From an uncultured Polaribacter sp. (lineage in GTDB: Bacteria; Bacteroidota; Bacteroidia; Flavobacteriales; Flavobacteriaceae): a DNA stretch of 11,078 nt. The stretch's first letter is position 1. Every line of letters begins with the position of its first letter. Made by a program: the position numbers and the translations under genes. Shown here piece by piece: positions 5,515 to 11,078 of the stretch. Under the pieces are notes generated by a model. That model was not told the origin of the DNA. It searched no databases and saw only the letters and a list, made by a program, of their open reading frames with translations. Location of the stretch: positions 1 to 11,078 of the forward strand of contig CAJXAS010000037.1 in the NCBI GenBank assembly GCA_913050305.1. The letters run 5' to 3'.

Positions 5515-6594
5515 TTGAATACAGCACAATTTAATACAGACATACGCTCAGAAAAAATTGAAAAAGCTAGTTTTACTTGGCAAACACCTAGTAATATAGC
5601 ACTGGTTAAATACTGGGGGAAAAGCAACCCTCAAATACCTAAAAATGCATCTATTAGTTTCACTTTAAAGAACTGTCATACAAATACTACTATTGACTTT
5701 TCTAAAAAAGAAATTACAGAGACTGCATTGTTTGAATTGTTTTTTGAAGGAAAAGAAAAGGAAGAATTCAAGCCTAAAATTGCAGAATTTTTTAAAAGAG
5801 TACAAGAATATTGTCCGTATATTCTTGAATATAAAATGATTATTAATTCAGAGAATTCTTTTCCCCATTCTAGCGGGATAGCTTCGTCAGCAAGTGGTTT
5901 AAGCGCTATTGCAATGTGTTTGATGAGTTTAGAGAAAGCATTAAACCCTAGTTTAACGCAAGATGCTCTTAATAAAAAAGCTTCATTTTTAGCTCGTTTA
6001 GGTTCTGGTAGTGCAAGTAGAAGTATTGAAGGCCCTTTAGTTGTTTGGGGCAATCATCCAGAAATAGCAGGTAGCTCAGATTTATTCGGAGTTCAGTTCC
6101 CTTATAAAGTACATTCAATTTTCGAAAACTATCAAGACGCAATTCTATTGGTAGATAAAGGTGAAAAACAAGTTTCTAGTACTGTCGGGCATAATTTAAT
6201 GTATGAACATCCATACGCTGACAACAGATTTACTCAAGCGAATGAGAATTTAGGGAAGATTTCTAAAATCCTTCAAGAAGGAAATATAAAAGATTTTATT
6301 AACTTAGTTGAAAGTGAAGCTTTAACATTGCACGCAATGATGCTTACAAGCAATCCATATTTTATTCTAATGAAACCAAATACATTAGAGATCATTCATA
6401 AAATTTGGGAATATAGAGTAGCTAAAAATAGTAATATTTGTTTCACTTTAGATGCAGGAGCGAACGTACACGTGCTGTATCCTGAAAATGAAAAAGAAGC
6501 TATTAATCAATTTATTGAAAGCGAGTTAGCAAATTACTGTCAGAAAAAACAGTATATTTATGACTCAGTTGGTTTGGGAGCAAAAAAGCTATAA
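5515..6594 (+). CDS. mvaD: Diphosphomevalonate decarboxylase
   Basis: A 359-residue cytoplasmic GHMP-superfamily enzyme that uses ATP to convert diphosphomevalonate to isopentenyl diphosphate, the last step of the mevalonate pathway. Signatures: PSNIALVKYWGK (25-36), the phosphate-binding loop PHSSGIASSASG (117-128), GSGSASRS (163-170), and TLDAGANVHVLY (311-322), where Asp313 is the expected catalytic base and the usual DAGPN reads DAGAN. The length fits the family. The start is TTG: an in-frame TAG lies at 5509-5511 with only one codon between, and there is no ATG before residue 108, which is past the KYWGK motif. The 20-odd residues ahead of the first motif match the length expected in homologues. 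Neighbouring kinase and UbiA genes give an isoprenoid setting. Confidence 0.95.
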   Translation: MNTAQFNTDIRSEKIEKASFTWQTPSNIALVKYWGKSNPQIPKNASISFTLKNCHTNTTIDFSKKEITETALFELFFEGKEKEEFKPKIAEFFKRVQEYCPYILEYKMIINSENSFPHSSGIASSASGLSAIAMCLMSLEKALNPSLTQDALNKKASFLARLGSGSASRSIEGPLVVWGNHPEIAGSSDLFGVQFPYKVHSIFENYQDAILLVDKGEKQVSSTVGHNLMYEHPYADNRFTQANENLGKISKILQEGNIKDFINLVESEALTLHAMMLTSNPYFILMKPNTLEIIHKIWEYRVAKNSNICFTLDAGANVHVLYPENEKEAINQFIESELANYCQKKQYIYDSVGLGAKKL

Positions 6595-6623
6595 CCTGAA
6601 GATTCTTTTAACTTATAAATTCG

Positions 6624-6631
6624 TATTTTTG
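6624..6631 (+). promoter_or_regulatory. mvk: -7 promoter element (TATTTTTG) for the mevalonate-kinase gene
   Basis: An exact TAnnTTTG match 19 bases before the ATG at 6651 and 29 bases after the mvaD stop. It suggests that the kinase and prenyltransferase can be transcribed independently of mvaD. No good -33 element is visible. Confidence 0.6.
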
Positions 6632-6650
6632 TAGCGAGAAAAAGTAAACT

Positions 6651-7577
6651 ATGAAAGGACCATTATTTTATGCTAAAATTTTATTGTTTGGAGAATATGG
6701 AATTATTAAAGATTCTAAAGGCCTTGCAATTCCATATAACGCTTACAGGGGTGCTTTAAAGACTTCAGAAAGTCTTTTAGGAAAATCATTAGAATCCAAT
6801 CAAAACTTAGACCGATTTTATAAATATTTAGCTGCATTACAAACTGATTTAGTAACCTTTAACTTGGTGTCTTTTAAAGAAGATGTAGAAAACGGAATGT
6901 ATTTTGATTCTTCTATACCACAAGGCTATGGAGTAGGTAGTTCTGGTGCATTAGTAGCTTCTATTTATGATAAATATGCGGCAAATAAAACGACTGTTTT
7001 AGAAAATTTAACGAGAGATAAGTTATTAAATTTAAAAGCAATTTTCGCTTTAATGGAGTCCTTTTTTCATGGGAAAAGTTCTGGTCTAGATCCTTTAAAT
7101 AGTTACCTAAGTTTGCCGATTTTAATCAATTCTAAAGACCATGTAGAACCTGCAGGGATACCTTCGCAAAAAGAAGGTAAAGGAGCAGTATTCTTATTAG
7201 ATTCTGAACAAGTTGGTGAAACAGAGCCGATGGTAAATATCTTTATGAATAAGATGAAAAATGAAGGCTTTAGAAAAATGATTAGCGAAGAGTTTTCTGC
7301 GACAACGGATGCCTGTATTGATGATTTTTTACAAGGAAATGTAAAGTCTTTATTTGGCAACGTAAAATCTTTATCTAAAATAGTTTTAACTAATTTTAAA
7401 CCAATGATTCCAGATGCTTTTCATAAAGTTTGGGAAAAAGGAATTTCTACAAATGACTACTATTTGAAATTATGTGGTTCTGGTGGAGGTGGTTATATTT
7501 TAGGTTTTACTGAAGATTTTTCAAAAGCCCAAAAAAGTTTAAAAGACTATAAATTAGAATTAGTTTACAGATTTTAA
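6651..7577 (+). CDS. mvk: GHMP kinase, probable mevalonate kinase
   Basis: A 308-residue cytoplasmic kinase, most likely converting mevalonate and ATP to phosphomevalonate. GHMP motifs: motif 1 AKILLFGEYGII (8-19); the ATP-phosphate loop PQGYGVGSSGALVAS (90-104); the HGKSSGLDPLNSYL stretch (140-153), with Asp147 as likely catalytic base and Glu135 just upstream; and motif 3 CGSGGGGYILGF (275-286). The SSGLDP block is more like mevalonate kinase than phosphomevalonate kinase. Motif 1, however, reads GEY where classical mevalonate kinases have GEH and phosphomevalonate kinases have GEY, so the substrate is not fully certain. Length matches the short bacterial and archaeal enzymes. It sits 12 bases before the UbiA gene with no promoter between, so those two form an operon, with mvaD just upstream. 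Confidence 0.85.
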   Translation: MKGPLFYAKILLFGEYGIIKDSKGLAIPYNAYRGALKTSESLLGKSLESNQNLDRFYKYLAALQTDLVTFNLVSFKEDVENGMYFDSSIPQGYGVGSSGALVASIYDKYAANKTTVLENLTRDKLLNLKAIFALMESFFHGKSSGLDPLNSYLSLPILINSKDHVEPAGIPSQKEGKGAVFLLDSEQVGETEPMVNIFMNKMKNEGFRKMISEEFSATTDACIDDFLQGNVKSLFGNVKSLSKIVLTNFKPMIPDAFHKVWEKGISTNDYYLKLCGSGGGGYILGFTEDFSKAQKSLKDYKLELVYRF

Positions 7578-7589
7578 TAAAAACGCTTT

Positions 7590-8507
7590 ATGATTCCTCA
7601 AAAAGCAAAACACATAACACTTCAGTTTTTTAGTCTCTTCTCTGCAATTAGAGCATACAATATTTTAGTATTGGTATGCGCCCAGTATTTAGCCGCTATT
7701 TTTATTTTTTCGCCAACAAAATCTTTAACAGATGTTGTTTTTGATATTCACCTGCTTTTTTTAGTATTAGCCTCTGTCTTTGTAATCGCTGGCGGGTATA
7801 TTATAAATAATTTTTATGATGATACGTTAGATAAAATTAATAGACCTTTAAAAGCGGGTCTAGATAATTACGTAAAACAAGCAACAAAACTAAGACTTTA
7901 TTTTTTCCTAAATTTTATCGGATTTTGTTTCGGGGTTTTAATTTCTTCTAGAGCAGCATTGTTTTTTGCAGTGTATATTTTTGCTATTTGGTTTTACTCT
8001 CATAAACTTAAAAAATATCCATTTATTGGAGTAATCTCAGCAACTGTATTAACTATTTTACCTTTTTTTGCTGTTTTTGTGTATTATGAAAATTTTTCTG
8101 AAATTATATTTGTCTACGCTGTATACTTGTTTTTGGTAATTATGGTGCGTGAATTAATTAAAGATTTACAAAATATGAGAGGTGCAATTGCAAGTGATTA
8201 CAGCACTTTATCTTTGGTTTATGGTGAGCGTAAGACAAAACAGATTGTAATTTTGGTATTACTTTTTACAGGCATACCCATTACTATTTTATTTAGTTAC
8301 CCTGCATTAAGTTATATGCGCTATTACTTCTATTTTGCAATAATAATTTTAGTTTTTGTTGCTTTTTATCTTTGGAAATCAAAGACTATAAAGCACTACA
8401 GAATACTTCATAATACTTTGAAACTATTATTGTTTGTTGGTGTTTTATGTTTAATATTTATAGATACTTCACTATTGTTAGATAAAGTAATTGATATATT
8501 GAACTAA
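7590..8507 (+). CDS. UbiA-family prenyltransferase (geranylgeranylglycerol-phosphate geranylgeranyltransferase-like)
   Basis: A 305-residue integral membrane enzyme with about eight or nine hydrophobic segments, of the UbiA superfamily, which transfers a prenyl diphosphate chain to an acceptor within the membrane. The first Mg-diphosphate motif is intact: NNFYDDTLDKINRP (73-86), supplying Asn74, Asp77/Asp78 and Asp81. The second motif region, RELIKDLQNMRGAIASDYS (187-205), is altered. UbiA relatives usually carry D-x-x-D-x-x-G-D, but here only Asp192 and the glycine remain, with Asn195 and Ala199 in the acidic positions; Asp203 may compensate. Linkage to two mevalonate-pathway genes suggests an isoprenoid substrate. 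Flavobacterial homologues in this context are commonly named after the archaeal-lipid enzyme, but the acceptor cannot be read from sequence; a quinone-type acceptor is an alternative. Confidence 0.85.
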   Translation: MIPQKAKHITLQFFSLFSAIRAYNILVLVCAQYLAAIFIFSPTKSLTDVVFDIHLLFLVLASVFVIAGGYIINNFYDDTLDKINRPLKAGLDNYVKQATKLRLYFFLNFIGFCFGVLISSRAALFFAVYIFAIWFYSHKLKKYPFIGVISATVLTILPFFAVFVYYENFSEIIFVYAVYLFLVIMVRELIKDLQNMRGAIASDYSTLSLVYGERKTKQIVILVLLFTGIPITILFSYPALSYMRYYFYFAIIILVFVAFYLWKSKTIKHYRILHNTLKLLLFVGVLCLIFIDTSLLLDKVIDILN

Positions 8508-8523
8508 AATTCAAGAATATAAC

Positions 8524-8531
8524 TACCTTTG
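8524..8531 (+). promoter_or_regulatory. -7 promoter element (TACCTTTG) for the pseudouridine synthase
   Basis: An exact TAnnTTTG match 14 bases before the ATG at 8546. A TTG at 8499-8501, 22 bases upstream of the box, could be the -33 element. It separates this gene from the mvk-UbiA unit. Confidence 0.65.
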
Positions 8532-8545
8532 CAAAAATTTTTAAA

Positions 8546-9421
8546 ATGAACTCAAATAGAAACTCGTCGAGAGGACGACAAGAAGGTAAGAAAAGTACTC
8601 CTCTTAGTAGAAAAAGTACTTCATCTAATAAGAAAAGTACTCCATTAAGTAGAAATGCGCCTAAAAAGACGTTTACCAAAATTAAAGAAGCGCCAAAATC
8701 TGATGAATCATCAGGAATTCGCTTAAACAAATACATTGCCAATTCAGGTGTTTGTTCTAGACGTGAAGCCGATACATATATAGAACACGGTAGTGTAGAG
8801 GTAAATGGTAACTTAGTAACCGAGATGGGTTACAAAGTACAGCCAGACGATATTGTCCGTTTTGACGGAACAAGTATTACACCAGAACAGAAAAAATATA
8901 TCTTATTAAATAAGCCCAAAAATTACATTACTACCATGGATGATGATCGTGGTAGAAAAACTGTAATGGACTTGGTTTCAAATGCTTCAAAGGAAAGAAT
9001 TTATCCTGTTGGGCGTTTAGATAGAAATACTACAGGTTTATTGTTGTTTACGAATGACGGAGAATTAGCAAAAAAGTTAACACATCCAAAACATGATGTA
9101 CGTAAATTATACCATGCATCTTTAGATAAGAAGCTTGAGTTAAAAGATTTAGAAAAATTACGTGGTGAAGTAATTATAGAAGGTAAAAAGGTTTTTATTG
9201 ATGCTGTTTCTTATGTAGACGGTCAACCAAAATCTGAGGTAGGAATTGAAATTCATTCTGGTAGAAACAGAATTGTACGTAAGATTTTTGAACATCTTGG
9301 TTATAAGGTAAGTAAACTAGATAGAGTAATTTTTGCTGAATTAACAAAGAAAAATTTACCGAGAGGAAGGTGGAGAGAGTTAACAAATCAAGAATTGAGC
9401 AATCTTCAAATGTTGAAATAG
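8546..9421 (+). CDS. rluB: RsuA/RluB-family rRNA pseudouridine synthase with basic N-terminal tail
   Basis: A 291-residue cytoplasmic enzyme that isomerises a uridine to pseudouridine in rRNA. Residues 1-56 are a disordered, Ser/Lys/Arg-rich tail. The S4 RNA-binding domain covers about 58-105 (IRLNKYIANSGVCSRREAD at 58-76). The catalytic domain follows: LLNKPKNYIT (120-129), then GRLDRNTTGLLLFTNDG (156-172) with Asp159 the nucleophile, and SGRNRIVRKIFEHLGY (238-253). This arrangement is the RsuA/RluB/RluE/RluF branch. The product is most likely the RluB type acting on 23S rRNA, but the exact uridine is inference. The tail contains two copies of KKSTPLSR (15-22 and 29-36) encoded by a near-identical DNA repeat. 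The ATG at 8546 has its own -7 element, and a terminator follows the stop. Confidence 0.88.
   Translation: MNSNRNSSRGRQEGKKSTPLSRKSTSSNKKSTPLSRNAPKKTFTKIKEAPKSDESSGIRLNKYIANSGVCSRREADTYIEHGSVEVNGNLVTEMGYKVQPDDIVRFDGTSITPEQKKYILLNKPKNYITTMDDDRGRKTVMDLVSNASKERIYPVGRLDRNTTGLLLFTNDGELAKKLTHPKHDVRKLYHASLDKKLELKDLEKLRGEVIIEGKKVFIDAVSYVDGQPKSEVGIEIHSGRNRIVRKIFEHLGYKVSKLDRVIFAELTKKNLPRGRWRELTNQELSNLQMLK
8588..8655 (+). repeat. Direct repeat (26 bp, 42-bp period) in the pseudouridine-synthase N-terminal tail
   Basis: Positions 8588-8613 and 8630-8655 are near-identical, starting AAGAAAAGTACTCC and ending AGTAGAAA, with three mismatches between them in the middle. The period is 42 bases, exactly 14 codons, so copy-number change would keep the frame. 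A third partial copy (AAAAGTACT) lies between them. Confidence 0.7.
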
Positions 9422-9443
9422 TTTCTCCAGCTTATAAATATAT

Positions 9444-9482
9444 AAAAACCTTTTAGAACTTAAATTCTGAAAGGTTTTTTTT
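9444..9482. terminator. Rho-independent terminator between the pseudouridine synthase and hutG
   Basis: A 15-bp stem, aaaaaccttttagaa (9444-9458) and ttctgaaaggttttt (9465-9479), with a single T/G wobble and a 6-base loop, runs into a T tract ending at 9482. The T tract overlaps the hutG stop codon (9481-9483, minus strand). The A run on the left lets it work weakly in the other direction, so it can serve both convergent genes. Confidence 0.88.
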
Positions 9483-10446
9483 ATGCATTTTGAACTATAT
9501 AATCTATCAATTTTGCGGCTAAACTCGCGGTGTGTTCCTCTGTATCAAAATCTGGATTAAGTTCTGCAATATCGCAAGAAATTACTTTTTTACTTTCGAG
9601 TAAAAAAGCAAGTACTTTATAGGCAAAGTGTGGCGTAAAACCTAAGGAAGATGGCGCGCTAACTCCCGGAGCATAGGCAGATGAAAATCCATCTAAATCT
9701 ATTGTAATATATAAGTAATCTACATTTTTAATAAAAGCATTCAATTTTCTTTTGAGATTTTCACTAAACGTTTCACACTCAAAATTAGAAACATAAGAAA
9801 CCTTGTGTTTTTCTGCAATTTCAAATAATTCTTTTGTATTTGATTGTTGCTGAATTCCGATTGCAAAATAGGAAACAGTATCATTTTCGCTTAAAATTTG
9901 GTTGAATGGGGTACCCGAACTAGGTGCTGTCTCTACAGTTCTTAAATCGAAATGAGCATCAAAATTCAGAATACCTATTTTGTTCTTAGAAATATTTTTG
10001 ATGGCATCTTTAATTCCGTTAAAATTAGCATAGGCTATATCATGACCGCCACCAATTGCAATAGGTAATACATCTTGCTTAATTAACTTACTAATGGCCT
10101 TAGAAAGGGCTTTTTGGCAATCTTCTAAGTTATTGTCCAAACAAATGACATCACCAAAATCTATAATTTTTTTACCAGTATGATGAATCGGAAGTTTCCC
10201 TAATTTATTTCGAATACTTTTAGGTCCTTTTCTAGCACCAATTCTACCTTGATTTCTTTTTACACCCTCATCACAAACGTAACCAACTAAACCAATATCA
10301 ATGTTTTTTTTGCTGCTTGCATCCTCAATATGAGCAACTGCTATTTCTTGGTGCCAATATTGATTATTTAACTTAGATACTCTGCCTGAATACGCTTCTA
10401 TTCTTCCAGCTTCATAACCAACTTTTAAATCTTTAAAAAAATTCAT
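9481..10446 (-). CDS. hutG: Formimidoylglutamase (ureohydrolase/arginase family)
   Basis: A 321-residue cytoplasmic enzyme that splits N-formimidoyl-L-glutamate into glutamate and formamide, the last step of one branch of histidine degradation. The binuclear manganese site is complete: GGGHD (132-136, His135), NFDAHFD (161-167, Asp163, His165, Asp167) and ITIDLDGF (247-254, Asp250, Asp252). The typical YAPGVSAPSS loop follows at 258-267. Arginase, agmatinase and HutG share these motifs; the assignment to HutG rests on hutI lying 2 bases upstream on the same strand, and on the general fit of the N-terminal region. Start at the ATG at 10446. It is the last gene of the operon, ending in the terminator at 9444-9482. 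Confidence 0.9.
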   Translation of the reverse strand: MNFFKDLKVGYEAGRIEAYSGRVSKLNNQYWHQEIAVAHIEDASSKKNIDIGLVGYVCDEGVKRNQGRIGARKGPKSIRNKLGKLPIHHTGKKIIDFGDVICLDNNLEDCQKALSKAISKLIKQDVLPIAIGGGHDIAYANFNGIKDAIKNISKNKIGILNFDAHFDLRTVETAPSSGTPFNQILSENDTVSYFAIGIQQQSNTKELFEIAEKHKVSYVSNFECETFSENLKRKLNAFIKNVDYLYITIDLDGFSSAYAPGVSAPSSLGFTPHFAYKVLAFLLESKKVISCDIAELNPDFDTEEHTASLAAKLIDYIVQNA

Positions 10447-10448
10447 AC

Positions 10449-11078
10449 TTATAATTGTTTAATTTCTAATCCTTTTAAAAACACTTTTTCAATGCAAGGG
10501 GCTCCAAAAGAATACGGAATGAAGTTGTATGAATTTATTTTTTGAGTTAAAATTAAATTTGCTAATTTCCCTTTCGTAATCGTTCCTACTTTATCTTGTA
10601 GGTTCATCGCATACGCACCGTTAATAGTAGCTGCATTAATAGCTTCTTCCGGTGTCATTTTCATTTTTATGCAGGCAGTAGCCACCACAAAATTCATGTT
10701 TCCCGAAGGGGTAGAACCTGGATTGTAATCTGTTGCAAGGGCTATTGGTAAACCTTCGTCAATCATTTTTCTTGCAGGCGTATACGGAATACTTAAAAAA
10801 TAAGAGCAACTAGGCAAAGCAACCGGCATTGTTTTTGTGCCTTTTAAAGCGTCTATATCTTCCGTTCTCATCTCTTCTAAATGATCTACAGATAAAACAT
10901 TATTTTCTATTCCTACCTGTATTCCACCAATGGCAGTAAACTGATTTACATGAATTTTCCCAACCAAACCATATTTTTTTCCAGCTTCTAAAATTTGCTG
11001 GGTATCTGCAACTGAAAAGTAGCCTGTTTCACAAAAAATATCTATAAAATCTGCTAGATTTTCTTTTTGAATTGCAGG
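10449..11078 (-). CDS. hutI: Imidazolonepropionase, C-terminal half (runs off the right edge)
   Basis: A cytoplasmic amidohydrolase that opens the ring of imidazolone-propionate to give N-formimidoylglutamate, the HutG substrate. The reading frame stays open to the window end, so the visible 209 residues are roughly the last half of a protein usually near 410. Counting from the edge: DFIDIFCETGYFS (10-22), KIHVNQ (41-46) with the expected metal/active-site His43, SVDHLEE (63-69), and ATDYNPGSTPSGNM (115-128) with the metal-binding Asp117. GKLANLIL near the C-terminus is the usual closing strand of amidohydrolases. The N-terminal HxH metal motif must lie beyond the window. A TTG at 10967 is an internal Leu codon and not the start, since conserved family sequence continues upstream of it. 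It is separated from hutG by 2 bases, so the two are cotranscribed. Confidence 0.95.
   Translation of the reverse strand, partial: PAIQKENLADFIDIFCETGYFSVADTQQILEAGKKYGLVGKIHVNQFTAIGGIQVGIENNVLSVDHLEEMRTEDIDALKGTKTMPVALPSCSYFLSIPYTPARKMIDEGLPIALATDYNPGSTPSGNMNFVVATACIKMKMTPEEAINAATINGAYAMNLQDKVGTITKGKLANLILTQKINSYNFIPYSFGAPCIEKVFLKGLEIKQL

Noticed and set aside
10449..10967. Reading the hutI frame as a complete 172-residue gene starting at 10967
   Set aside because: The codon there is TTG within KYGLVGKIHVNQ, and conserved HutI sequence (DFIDIFCETG) continues upstream to the window edge, so it is an internal Leu of a truncated gene.
1..11078. A defence island, prophage, transposon or CRISPR locus
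   Set aside because: All genes have housekeeping or metabolic matches or are small conserved-looking proteins; no integrase, transposase, repeat array, tRNA-adjacent duplication or composition shift was seen.

Overview
The window looks like chromosomal DNA from a marine-type member of the Flavobacteriaceae (Bacteroidota), possibly close to Polaribacter or Tenacibaculum. This rests on the very AT-rich sequence, the lack of Shine-Dalgarno sites, exact copies of the Bacteroidota -7 promoter element TAnnTTTG in front of seven genes, and the gene content: DUF3127, a mevalonate-pathway block and a hut operon. The genus is inference; the phylum and family are well supported. Thirteen complete genes and one edge-truncated gene fill the window. 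The longest non-coding stretch is about 210 bases (3489-3698), so there is no gene desert. No rRNA, tRNA, insertion sequence, integrase, CRISPR array or defence locus was seen.

Layout, left to right. (1) 46-417: a DUF3127 OB-fold-like protein with an SSB-type acidic tip, closed by a strong symmetric terminator. (2) 554-1448, minus strand: a VTT/DedA-like membrane protein followed by a single-domain DUF1456 protein. (3) 1576-2202, plus: aat, leucyl/phenylalanyl-tRNA-protein transferase, a branch of N-degron protein turnover. (4) 2223-3068, minus: thiamine diphosphokinase followed 3 bases later by a small conserved-looking protein of unknown function. (5) 3135-3488, minus: a half-size MotA/TolQ/ExbB-like membrane protein. 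(6) 3699-5481, plus: a LytS/YehU-type sensor kinase and a LytTR response regulator separated by one base, a two-component system whose start codon overlaps a perfect 14-bp palindrome. (7) 5515-8507, plus: diphosphomevalonate decarboxylase, a mevalonate-kinase-like GHMP kinase and a UbiA-family prenyltransferase. The first two belong to the mevalonate route to isopentenyl diphosphate, and the third joins prenyl chains to an acceptor. (8) 8546-9421, plus: an RsuA/RluB-type pseudouridine synthase with a basic, repeat-containing N-terminal tail. (9) 9481 to the right edge, minus: hutG and the C-terminal half of hutI, the end of a histidine-degradation operon.

Most of the window is ordinary flavobacterial housekeeping and I do not see a convincing new multi-gene system. 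The points most worth a second look are: the SSB-like tip on the DUF3127 protein; -7 boxes only 4-5 bases from the start codon of two genes (possible leaderless messages); a terminator-like hairpin abutting the next gene's promoter; the palindrome over the kinase start; the altered second Asp motif of the UbiA enzyme; and the half-size ExbB-like protein with no ExbD partner.
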